Shown here in pieces: positions 15,737 through 27,900 of a stretch of 64,000 nt of DNA. This DNA is from Ziziphus jujuba (lineage: Eukaryota; Streptophyta; Magnoliopsida; Rosales; Rhamnaceae), in NCBI RefSeq assembly GCF_031755915.1, contig NC_083386.1:9362001-9426000 (forward strand), written 5' to 3'. Numbering within the stretch: the first letter of the stretch is position 1; each line of letters opens with the position of its first letter. A program made the translations under genes and the position numbers. The notes beneath the pieces were generated by a model. It was given only the letters and a program-made list of their open reading frames with translations, was not told the DNA's origin and did no database searches.

Positions 15737-17062
15737 GGTAAAAAAGCAAGAGAAGAGAGGATGGCAGAGAGACGACGACGTTTGAGGGGTTAAGTTGGAC
15801 GGAAAACGTTTTAGACGGCGCAGGAGATAAATGAAATGGTTGAAGAAGAAAGGTTAAGGGGTTTAGAAAATGAGGTTGATTATGCCGTCACCCATCGTAA
15901 CGGTTCTGTCATCTCATGAAAATAAAAAAAACGTGTGGTTGCAGCTTTCTTACGTCATAATTTCATTCAGTTACGTCATAATTACTTTCCATAATTGCTT
16001 TTTTTTTTTTGGGTCTGAATTGTATTAATTGTTTCTTCATATTGATACACTAAATTTTTATTTAAATGCCATATACTTTAACTGTTTCATAGAAATTTTT
16101 TATTTTTGTTTTTGTTTTGTGTTCTTTTTTTTTTTTTTTATGTAAACAGATCAAAATTAATTTATCTTTCCAACTATTAACCCTAATCTAGCTTAAAAAA
16201 AAAAAAAAAATTCTCTTTATACTCAAAAATATAATTAAGATGTATTTGGAGGCGATTCCTAGAGTCCTGAAACACCTGCCAAAAAATAAATAAATAAAAG
16301 CATGTTCAATAGTGTTAATTTTTAATGATTTTGTTTTTAAATTATTACCTATTTAGTTATTCTGAAAACACATTTGTGGTGATTTCTAACATAATTGATT
16401 CCAAACAGGCCTTTAATTTGTTAGCTACTCCAAATCATTCTCTTAAAAAGCATTAGAATATCCAAACTTACAATCATTGCTAGAATAAACAATAACATTG
16501 GTTTTATCATTGGACTTAGCCCAAGGGACAAGTTCAAGAAATTTTAAAAATTTTTGTTGTGTGTTTTCGTTTGCAAGTATAGACTAAAGATTTTAAATTG
16601 TAGAGCATGCTTAGAGAAGCATCATGGATCATGCTTAAAGAGTAGCATCATGGATCAATCATAGGTTGACGTAGGTGAAGTAGGTCGTATGAGGCTCACA
16701 ATGTGGAACAAACATGCAATTGGATACATTCAAGAGCCTATTAATGGAGCTAAGATTGGAATTCTCAATGAATCTCTGTGATTAGGTTTTTTTTAGTTAA
16801 AATAGAAGAGAATATTGAAGATTATTGGCCCTGGTGAAATCTTCTGAAACATGAAACTATAAACTAATTACATACATCAAGCTTAAAAAGTTAAAATAAC
16901 CATATATCATTTACAGGGCAGACTCTAAAATCATCATACACCAGTGCCATGTAGATAATAGACATAAGCAGAACCCTGAAGCAATTAGAAAAAGAGGCAG
17001 ACTATTTCAGTAAGATCCCGAAATGGTAATTATGTGTATTTCAATAAGGAAAACCAACAAAA
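15737..17062. other. Spacer: promoter of trihelix-UMPK and 3' flank of the next gene
   Basis: The first hundred or so bases next to 15736 would be the 5' UTR and promoter of the minus-strand trihelix-UMPK gene. The rest is AT-rich with poly(A/T) runs. A partial duplication of 'agcatcatggatca' occurs at 16618-16656. I see no gene here. The interval ends at the stop of the small membrane-protein gene. Confidence 0.6.
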
Positions 17063-19855
17063 CTATTCTGCAGATTGATCTTCATCAGAAGATCCTTCCT
17101 TCTTGTCCTTCCTCTCCTTCCTCTCATTCCATCTCGCCCATATCCACCTCAAAACAAGAAACCCGCCAAGGGCATAAACCTGAAAATGAACCAAGTAAAA
17201 TTCTATAACTCAAAAATTAATCAACACGCATTTAAAGAAAAAAAAAAAAACAAATGAGGAGGCAGTATTTGATCTCAGAGAAAAGGTCTACACCAAAAAA
17301 GAGAGAAAAAATATACATATATGTTTTCAAAGACTGATTTATTCTTAGTTTCGATACAGATACTACTACAGAAAATAAACAGGTTACCAGTAAAAGGAGT
17401 TATCATAAAACAAATGAGTATCCCCTTGAATTTTCACATGCACAAGCTCTATAAACTTTAAGAAGTACATCTCTCAACTCACAAAGATAAAAACATAAGC
17501 CAAGCTAAAAGATTGCGTATAAGTTATCATTTCTGCACCATGTTACCAAGCATTCAAATGTCACATGAAAGAAGAAAGCAATAAGATGGAGTAGAATCAC
17601 AGTTCAACTTGGTTTTTCTCTACATTTGTTCACTATTTTCTCCCATCAAATTATTTCCTTGAAAATAAGTTCAAAAAAAAAAAGAGGGCACTAGCGACGA
17701 GTCAAATTCCTATCCTAAAAATGTTCAGAAGCAGATTGAAAATAAAAAAGTATCAAAACCATCAATGTCATAACCCAAGCCTGCTGGATGGCAGAAACAC
17801 TAGAACCAAAAATTTTCAAGTAATAGTTCACTTCCAGCTAATTTTAGATAATAAGATGTATGGTGAAATATACAAGTTACAAAGAGTAAGAGAGATGAGA
17901 ATTTAAGTCGTGGATACAAAATGCACATTTTGCATGCAGCACACATCCATGCAATATCAGTCAATAAAGTGATTCTGTGTACATTAGTGAAAGCATGCAA
18001 ATCTGCATGAGAAAGAGAGGAGAGACTTTTACTACCACTGATGTTCCAAGTCCTAAAACCTTCTTACAACATACCCATTCTACTAGTTAGCAAAGACTAC
18101 TGAACAATCAAAAATCATTTTGAAATCCATACCATATCCTTCACCCATACTCTTCTACCACCAAATCACATTAATGACACCATGCTCATATTAGAATCTA
18201 ATCCCTTCATAAATTAGATCCCAGTAGTGCTTCCCAGACTACAAAGAACACTTCCCTCTCAACATCTTTTAGAGCTGTATGGGGAATCAATCTAAGATCT
18301 TCAACCATTTTGTTGCTTATATCATGAATATTGTTAAAGAACAAGACCTCTATAAGGTGGACAAGAAATGGTTTACTTATTTTAACACTACCCCATAGTG
18401 CATGAGTTTCAACATGGTGACATACTTATCTATGCATATTGAATCCAAGAATATGAATATGTAGGACACAAATCTTTTGGGCAGCCTTCTACAACTAGGG
18501 ATTTCTTTCTCAATCAGCAAGAGGGATCTAAATATGGATCCAAAAAATGTCACCCATATGCTCATGCACTGGCATCCAACATGCCACCCAAAGAGAGGTA
18601 TGTACCACATGTGGAAATCCACAAGTGAAACGCAGAGTGGGGGAAAAAAAATTCATTTGCCAACAAGCAAACTAGAGCTTTTAGAACAATGATGCTTTAA
18701 TATAGTATCACATGTTCAGGCTCAATGTTTATGTTTTCAAATCCTTGCACTTTCAATTCTCAAAAACAATTTATTATTCCACACGTTGGGCCTCAATCCT
18801 TTATCTGCATGTTCCCGAACCAATCTTGCAAAAAAAATCCTACAATGAGGGTTTTGCAGCCGTAAAAAGATACCTATAACACACAAAGAGCAAAACCTGA
18901 AATAAGCAGCAATAAAAATCTAGAAAACTTCTCAATAGCAATAACCAATATAGATTCAGCTCATTCTGTCTTCCTTCTCCTTATTTTGCAAATTCCCATT
19001 TCCGTGGAAGCTTCATGGTGAATCAAAGGGAAAAAAGAAACTCCTTTTTTTCTCTACAGTTTTGGTGAATCAATACACACTGCCAACAGTCTTATAACTA
19101 TGACAGGTGCAATCTAATTAAGGCAATATTTTAGCTCAGAAACTCCAACCAGCAATTATGTGTCTGGAAACTCCTTTCCAGTTTAACATGTTTAAGGAAC
19201 ACATTTGGTATGTAGAATAATATTTCGCTTAGTTTCTCTTCCTTGGAAATTACTTTCCAAAGTAAATATATTTCATCCAACTGAAACAAGGCATACTGAA
19301 ATCAACAACTTGTTATCACAAACTTGTAATCTTAGAGCATAACAAGATTATACCATTATCAATCATTCCAATACAACTGTTTATTTAAGCAGAAAATAAA
19401 AGTATAAAAAAAAAAAAAATTTGTGCTAAAAAAACAATAAAGAAAAATAAAATTGTGCTTTCCTTTCTGCCCTCCACTTTCTCGACAACCAAACAGAAAA
19501 AACAAAAATGACAAAAAGAAAAAAATGAAAAACAAAAACAGAAAACAATTACCTGCCATAATATAACAGGGTTCGAGGTCTTTCCATGCTCTTCAGATTC
19601 AACAGCCACAGGGGGAGGAGCCACAAGTTGAGCTTTGGGAAACTTTACCATGTCCGGTTTCTGAGTTTCACTCTGATTTCGCTCATCATCCACCACTGCT
19701 TTTCTCTCTCCATCTTCTTCACCTGAAAACCCAGCTTTTGGTTTCGGCTTGAAGAAAGGGAATTGAAGATTGAACTTGGGAAAGATGAGTGAGAACCCAT
19801 TTGAACCTGCTTTTGGGTTTTCTTCTTTGCTCACAATCTCGGAGTTTTCAGCCAT
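17063..19855 (-). CDS. Small C-terminally anchored membrane protein, unknown function
   Basis: Two exons, 19855-19553 and 17179-17063, split by a 2.4-kb intron; 139 residues. The N-terminal half has a Pro/Phe/Lys patch (FPKFNLQFPFFKPKPK, about 24-39) followed by an acidic Glu/Asp-rich linker and a Pro/Val stretch. The only membrane segment spans the exon junction (about 94-115): NPVILWQ then VYALGGFLVLRWIWARW. It is followed by a strongly basic tail RKERKDKKEGSSDEDQ. A single late hydrophobic segment with basic C-terminal flank suits a tail- or signal-anchored organelle outer-membrane protein. Arabidopsis At3g52230, a small chloroplast-envelope protein of unknown function, may be its orthologue, since its neighbours At3g52200 and At3g52210 also match genes here; that is from memory. 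The ATG is preceded by a (GA/CT)n 5' leader. Confidence 0.8.
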
Positions 19856-22800
19856 TTAGGAAAGAGAGAGCGAGAGAGAGAGAGAGAATGTAATTTCTGA
19901 ACGTGGGTTTGGTTTGGAATTGGCGGAGATAACAGAGAAGAAGAAGAAGAAGTTCATGAAAAAATGAGTCTCGAAGCAATGGCAGTATGTGGAAGGTTTT
20001 AGGAGAGACTGTAAAATAAAATATAAATAAAAAAGTCTTTTTGAGGATCAGGGCTACGAAGACGTTCACTTTTATGTACTTAAAATTTTTTTATTTATTT
20101 TTTTAGGGGCCGTAGTGAAATTTTTGAGAATGGAGATCGCACAAACTTGTGTAAAAGATGCAAAATGGAGAGGTTAAAGTGAAATTTTACCTTTTCGTAA
20201 ATTTGTGGTATAAATTGAGATTAAATGCATTTTATTGCCAATATTTTTTTAAATTTTTATTTTTGCATTTGATTTTTATTTTTATTTTTTAGTTTTATAA
20301 AATTATGTATTAGCTACAAAATCGTTAAATATTAATGAAACCCAAACCGATTCATCCCTTTTTTTTTTTTTTCCTTACCCTAAACCATTTTTTCTACTTT
20401 TTATTTTTTATCATTTGCCCAACCTAAATAATTCCAAAACTCACCATTTATAGGAGAAATTGATATGTGCCTGCTCCAATTGAAGTGCAGAAGAAGCAGA
20501 AAGAGAGGAAGAGAGACGGAAAGATAGGCAAAACCAGGATAATTTCATGCATTCATCATAACTCCCAAAGTTACAACTGATAGCATAAATATGGAAATTA
20601 ACCCACCACTTAGCAACTACCAGCAAATGCCTAGTACATAGAACAATAACAAAACATAACAACAGCAACAACGAAATAAATATTTACTTCTCTTCCTAAT
20701 ATAGAGCAAGCCATGTGCCACATATTTCTATTTTGTAGGATAGTGGCTAATTTAGGAAAGTTACTTTTAATTTCTAATGTTTAGAGCATCTTTGATCATT
20801 TTTTTTTTAATTGGAGCTTATGTGTCAAGAAGGGTTGAAATTTAAATGATATAGTATCTATTACTAAACAATGTCTATTTAAATTTTTTTTCCAATATAT
20901 TCTATTTAAAATTTAAAATGAAATTAGTTGGTATATAAAAAGAAAAAAAAATTATAAATTGATTGAAAAAAAAAGAAGTTAAATTTATGACTCACACTGT
21001 CTAACAAATATTTTACAAATAGAATGTTGGTTAGATAGCTTCTTGCTGCCATTCCGTCAGATTTTTTCCACAGTATTAATAGATTTTTTGTACAATATCA
21101 TTGGAGAATATTTATTTAAAAGACTATCCATTGATCTGATATGGTAAAAAAAATTTTTAGATGAACTGAACTAATGAACATTTTGTTAAAGATTCTCTTA
21201 GTGTTCCATGTTTCCACTTCTTAGCATCAGTTATTTAGTTAGTGGGTATGTTCTTTAAATATCTTTGGTCGTATTTAGTTAATTTTATGAATGAATGAAG
21301 TATTTTCCTCCCCGATCCTAATTCCTCTTTATCTCTCTGTCCCTCCCTCCTTTTCTCACTTTCTGCAATTCTATGTGTTCTTGAAATGAAAACCAAAAAA
21401 AAAATAGAACTTAAGATTAAAGATGAATCAACTTTTGGGATCCCGTTATCATTCAACGGTCTCCTCCCAAATACATAATTTTTTGGAACTAAAAAACATA
21501 TTAAATGGCCCCCCCAAAAAAAAAAAAAAAAAAAGAGAGAGAGAAAGACAGACCAAAACTAAATTTACCGCTTTTTTTTTTTTTTTTGTTTTTGTTTTTC
21601 TATAAGAAATTGTCAAAACTAAAAGAGAGTCAAGCGTATTTCAAAAAAATAAAAGATGGTCAAGTAGATCTAACCCTGGAAATTTTAGTACTTGACAATT
21701 GACAATACCATTACCATGCTCTACTTTTTTCTCTATTTTGCTTTATCCAAAAATGGGCCGTTGAACATGACCTCAACTGATTTTTAATGCAATTTAGGTA
21801 AATTATCTACAAAAAGCTTATTCTACTTGCTAGTTTTTCATTATTACCCTCAAATTTCAAAATCAAATCCTCAGATAATTTGAAGACACTCTCCTTCAAA
21901 TCTCTAACATCAACCACTTTTCGATTAAAAAGAAAAAAATTGTAAAAGACATGTTAGGATCAATAATTATGATAAACACTCTTAACATATAATATCAAAA
22001 AATGTCCACTTTATTTTATTGAATTAAAATTCATTATTAATAATTATTGAACCATATCAAAAGTTAAAATTTAAAATTTAAAAAATTTATTAAATATGAA
22101 TTTAGCGATATATTAAAACATCTATATTGAAAAAATAAATATTGACGGAAATCTATGATAAATAAATATAATTTTAAATTATAATCTTTAATTAAATACA
22201 GGATTTGATAAAAAGAAAATACCCATATTGGCCCTCGTATTAAAAACTTTGTTTAATAATATACACAATTGAGTATTAACACAAGTTTACTTGGTTTAAT
22301 TATTAGCTGTCAATTAGATTAGCTAGATCCACAGAGAAATAAGAAAGCATAAATGATATCAATTTTACACAATCATCAAGAAAAAAAACGTTGTCAACTC
22401 ATCCTGGCTCATGTTACATGTATAACACACCTTATGCACCCACAAAATGTATTTAAACTAGGCAGGTCTTCATGCCATCTTTAGCTATTTGACCTCAGCA
22501 GCTACCAAATTTGTCATGGAGACAGCAGATATTACTAATTTTTGTTCCTGCACTGAGTGAATTAAAATGGTCCTCCCCAAACCACAAAAAAAAAAAAAAA
22601 AAGAGTATATAAATCATCATTTACATGTGAAAAATAAAAAAAACTTGTGTGTGTTAAGATAGATGATTTTGCCACAAAAAATAGAGAATTAAAAAGAATA
22701 TTTCTAATTATCTATTAACTTTAGAAATACAAACTTTTTTCATTTCTAGACCATAATATATTTATATATGTATATATATTTTTTTATAAACATGGTTTTT

Positions 22801-23143
22801 CTGTCACTGGATACAACATTCAACGGTGTCCAAGCCAAATTTTGATTCTTAGCTATATAACTTGTCCTAATCTTTTAAATTTAATTATTCAAGAGCCAAC
22901 ATGATGTATTAAAATTTTTTCATCGAGTACTATGGCACGCAAAACACAACCATATATACATATAAATATATTTATATATATATAAAATAAGATTATGGTA
23001 CACAAATTCTATTAAAATTGATATTTTTTAAAATAAAATATTAATTTTATAATTATATATACAGTAAAATTAATTAATTTTTTTAAATATTAATTTTGAT
23101 GTAAATCTGTATAAATAAATTGCATTATAAAATTAGTTTTATA

Positions 23144-23168
23144 ATATATATATATATATATATATATT
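23144..23168. repeat. (TA)n microsatellite
   Basis: About 12 uninterrupted TA units, 540 bases upstream of the pyruvate kinase start codon and just before the G-box pair. Confidence 0.95.
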
Positions 23169-23214
23169 TAAGTTACACGAGATAAAAACAAAAGGAAAAA
23201 AAAAATCTATGTAC

Positions 23215-23222
23215 ACACGTGG
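23215..23222. promoter_or_regulatory. G-box/ABRE ACACGTGG upstream of pyruvate kinase (distal)
   Basis: ACACGTGG with the palindromic CACGTG core, 489 bases before the ATG. This is the established binding core for bZIP (ABF/GBF) and bHLH factors. Function here is inferred from its position in the putative promoter. Confidence 0.5.
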
Positions 23223-23353
23223 AACACGAGAGGAAGGCACATTGAGAAAGCTTACAGAGCAGAAGCGGTCCACGTACTGACCTACACATAAAATATTATC
23301 CTTTTTTATTGGTTGAAATCCTTCCCTCTCTGCACTGTCATCGGGCCCACTTG

Positions 23354-23361
23354 ACACGTGG
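23354..23361. promoter_or_regulatory. G-box/ABRE ACACGTGG upstream of pyruvate kinase (proximal)
   Basis: A second exact ACACGTGG, 139 bases from the first and 350 bases before the ATG. The pairing of two identical ABRE-like sites is the pattern usually needed for ABA-responsive promoters; responsiveness is only inferred. Confidence 0.5.
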
Positions 23362-23710
23362 ACTACACTAGTCATAGAACTTGGAAAAAGACTTTAAAAC
23401 TCCTCCTGAAAATTGAAATCCGGTCCCAATCCACGACTAGGAAATACTGAGGGCTGAACTGAAACCAATCAAATGTATCCTAGATTCTCAGAATCTTTTC
23501 CTTCTTATTATTAATTTCGGACAAAAAAATAACAATAATAATAATAATTAAGAAAAAAAAATAAATAAAGAAAATTATAAAAGAAGCTCAAAACTCACGC
23601 GATCTTCGATCAAGCACATTTTCTCAGTCGGTTTCAACTTTTTTTATTTTATTTCCTTTTTCGGTCCTGGATCACTGTTAGTCTCTCTGTTTGGTTTCCG
23701 AGAAAAAAAA

Positions 23711-24893
23711 ATGCACGCAAACCAGTTGCTTCTCGAAGAGCCTATACGGATGGCTTCCATCTTGGAGCCTTCTAAGCCTGTATGTGTGAAGTTTTGCACA
23801 GTTTCTTTCACATTCTTATGCTAACTCTTCTTTTTTTGCCTTTTTGTTTTCCTAGTGTGTTTGGTTCCCGAGAAAATGATGGAAATCTGAGGAAATTAAA
23901 GACACAGAGAGAAAAAAGACTGTGAGATTATCGGGATCGATCCTCAATAGTTCAGTGTACTGTTTTGTGTTTGAAGTGAGATTATCAGGATTGATCTTCA
24001 ATAGTTCAGTATACTGTTTTGTGTTTGACTTTTGGTAATTTTTTGCTAAGGAAATTGAGCTCATTTGGTGAAATTTTTTTCAGTTCTAAGAAATTTTTGT
24101 CGGTGTATGTTACTTTTCATGAGCAATCAAAATGGTAGCCTAAGGTTTTAGAAAATGTAGTATGAGTTTTGTAGCCGCTGTACTAGTTTTGTCTGTGTTA
24201 TAAACTAGGAATTGAACAGCAATGAATTCTTCGGTCCATGAAAATGTATTTGTATTTGTGTTTTTCATCTTTATTTTTTTCACGGAAACTAAATTTAGGA
24301 TATCAATTCGAAAATTCTTTATATTTGTTTTCAATTTACTCAACTTACTTGGTAGTGGAACATGGTTTTAATGTTATGGCAATACTTTGTTTGACTTTGT
24401 TTTGTTATATGGTGAACTTTTGATGTATAATAGTTTGAATGCGCGATCGTTTCTGATATCTTTGGGTGGATTAACTCTGCAGACTTTCTTTCCAGCAATG
24501 ACAAAGATTGTTGGTACACTTGGTCCAAAATCACGATCTGTAGATATAATTTCCGATTGCCTGAAGGCAGGAATGTCTGGTACTGATGACATACTAGAAT
24601 TATTTTTAATTACTCATTATTTCAGAATTAGTTCTTGTAGTTTCCTTATATCTATTAGATAGCCAAGAAAAAGAACAATGTATATTTTTTGAGTCTTATG
24701 TACATTCCTCTTGGTGTTTTCTAGAAAGATATAACAATTCCATCACTTAAATTGAGCTTATATGTGTTAGCTCAGTTTACTGGAGGCTCTAGTGTATTTG
24801 GGTTTCAGAATTCACATTTATTTTATTCCAATATTTATTTTTTCCCCCTTTACATTCCTTCGAGAACAAAAATTTTTGAAGAGAATGTTTGTT

Positions 24894-24933
<40 letters not shown>

Positions 24934-27900
24934 CTGTTAAGTAACCTCTCAATTTTCTTTATATTGTTCAGATTTAGATTTGTTTTCTGAAGAAATGAAT
25001 ATGTAAGAATTTATGCATTGTTACTTTTCTGATTTTTGGCGCCCCTCCCACTTTCAAACGTCAGTTGCTAGATTTGATTTTTCATGGGGTAATGCTGAAT
25101 TTCACCAAGAGACATTGGAAAATTTGAAGAAAGCAATCAAGAATACCCAGAAGCTCTGTGCAGTAAGTCTACCAATATTAAATGCAGTGCATTTAGATGC
25201 TTTGTGATTTTACTGTATGTTTGTCCTCTCACTCATGCTCATTACCCGTACGATGTATATTTTTGGTATATGATGAATTGGAAAACTAGTTTTGCTTGCT
25301 TACCATATATTAAGCCTGTTTAATTTCAAATATTACAAATTCACTATTTCCCTTTCGAATTCTTCCATCTTTCCAGGTTATGTTAGATACAGTGGGTCCA
25401 GAGTTGCAGGTAGTTAATAAAACTGAGCATCCCATTTCCCTTGAGGCTGACACTTTGGTTGTCCTTACACCAGATGTAGAAAAAGAGGCCTCTTCTAATC
25501 TTTTACCCGTAAACTATTGTGGGCTGTCGAAGGTTGTATTTATGTTGTGTATTTGTCATTTCTTTCTTTAAATTTTCATTATTTTCTGTTTGAAAGGATG
25601 GAGTAAATGTTTTACACTTACTGAACTTGGTAAAGTAAAGAACTAGTTACATGCTTGTTGACACTGTCGCCACGGCTGAGATCAAAAAGTTTCTGTTTGC
25701 AGGCAGTAAAGAAGGGAGACAGTATTTTTATTGGTCAATACCTTTTTACAGGAAGTGAAACTACTTCTGTGTGGCTGGAGGTAAATCAACAGACTAAGTA
25801 GCAGTGAAATGTCAATTATCAAGTTGATGCTTTTATAATTAATATCTGTGCGTTTGTCACTTATTTAGATTAAGATAAGATAATAAGCCACTCCCATTCC
25901 TTTACGATCATTTAAGTTTGTTACACAAGCAAGTTTAGGAATTTGATTAAAGAAAAGAAAGAGATCCAGTTTTACACAATATCAATATTACGAGTATTAA
26001 AAAAAATAATGTGGAAGCTTGACAGCATACTTGTGGTCTTTCAAGCCATAGTAAAAGGGCTCTACATGTTATATCCGAAGCTGTCTATCATCAGATTATA
26101 TATCTGATGAGTGACTAGAGCAGATTCTGCTGGAGCCTATTGCATATATGAATGATCATAAGATTCTTTTTCCCCTTCGTTTCCTGTTGGAAACTCTAAC
26201 CTTACTTCCTGTAATTAAGCCTTACAGACAATAGTGTTTAGGACTTGCCTCCTGGTTATGGTCCTGTGCTCTTTTCCTCTTTATGCAATATTTTCCTGAA
26301 AATAAATAAAATTCTTGCTTCTGCTTTATGATCTTTTTCTTTTACAATGCAGGTAAGTGAAATGAAGGGTGAAGATGTGGTTTGTCTGATTAAGAACTCT
26401 GCTACCTTGGCTGGATCATTGTATACTTTGCATGTCTCTCAAATTCATATTGATCTTCCTACACTTACAGATCAAGATAAGGAGGTGAGTTTTCATATTT
26501 GTATCAAATACTATGTGACGAAAATTAAAATCATCTGCTAACATTTTGGTCAATATAATTATATAATTCTCTAAACCAAGAAATATTCAGAAAATGATTA
26601 TGAACTTTATCTGGAAACTTTTACTGCAAGAGCATAGAGTTTATAATGACATTACTTGATTTTATGAACTTTGTGTTTGTTGTTCAACTGTCACTTCTAG
26701 TGTGTTCAATGACCATAATTTGCTAATATCAATACATTCAAATGGTTTGGCTCCTCTTTATTTTATTCTGTTTTGTTTTGTTTTCCCTTTTTTTTCCTCA
26801 TGATAGGAAACATTACTTTAATGATAGGAAAAATATTTTCAAATATGTAAGAGGATGAAGAATTCTTTTCCAACAGATTTTATAATCCTCCTTTTCTCAT
26901 GATCTATGACTATAGTGCATATGTTCAACCGTTACAATGTATGTAATCAAGCATATACACAAAATTGGTCTAATTTTCTACTCTAGGTTGTGCTAAAATG
27001 GCTCTCCTACTAATAATTTTTCGACATTTCCATAATGTTTCAGGTAATAACCACATGGGGCGTTAAAAACAATATAGACTTTCTCTCGTTGTCATACACT
27101 CGGCATGCTGAAGATGTCCGCCATGTAAGGACTACTTTTAGTGAGAATTCTGATCTAGTCTATTTTCTTTGTGTAATTAGCTAATATTTTAAGTTTTGCT
27201 GCTTTGAGTTTTTCCTTTCTTTCCAGTTCTAATGCGATCTGTTCTTGTTATTACATAGGCTCGTCAATTTCTTTCTAATTTGGGTAACCTCAACGAAACT
27301 CAAATTTTTGCAAAGATTGAAAATGTAGAGGTGAGCTACATATTGTTGGCACCATTTAGTTTCTTTAACATTTACCACATAGATAAGTAGATAAAGTGCA
27401 CCTACTTAGTGCCATTCATGGATTTGGATGTGGATGTCCCATCCTTTCTCTTTATCCTGTAAAGTGGTAACTATATTATATTTGTGTGGATATGGATGAG
27501 ATGGAGGTACTCATTTCCCTTTAAGAAGGCTAAAGCATATGAGTAATGTTTTCTAGATGAGCGTTTGATATATGCATTTTTTAAAATATTAATTGTTGTA
27601 GGGATTACATCATTTTGATGAGATCTTGCAAGAAGCAGATGGTATCATCCTCTCTCGTGGAAATTTGGGGATCGATCTCCCACCAGAAAAGGTCAGCTTT
27701 AACATCCTACAGTGCAAATTCTCTTTATTGTTTAGTATTTATATGAAGGTGGGTGATCTATGTACCAATGTACTTGACTAAGTTATTCGACAAACTATCC
27801 CAGTCATTAATTAATTCTGGCCAACCGTGATAAGATGGTTATCCATAACTAAGCGGTTAGTAAAATTATTCAGTTAAAAGAAAATATATCTCATTCAAAA

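Larger units (their letters stand above)
19856..23710. other. Divergent 3.9-kb promoter interval, AT-rich, no gene
   Basis: It lies between two head-to-head genes. Just above 19855 is a (GA)n leader (19862-19887), pyrimidine-rich on the transcribed strand. The centre is AT-rich with A/T homopolymers and no protein-like frame. A more complex patch at 20440-20730 contains an AG-rich run but no recognisable domain. The right end carries two ACACGTGG motifs and a (TA)n run upstream of pyruvate kinase. Confidence 0.6.

Noticed and set aside
18200..18700. Complex-looking stretch in the small membrane-protein intron with frames on both strands
   Set aside because: I suspected a decayed transposon but found no transposase, RT or capsid motif, so nothing is claimed.
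22700..23170. Possible matrix-attachment or origin-like AT-rich region
   Set aside because: Such AT richness and (TA)n runs occur all over this window, so there is no specific support.
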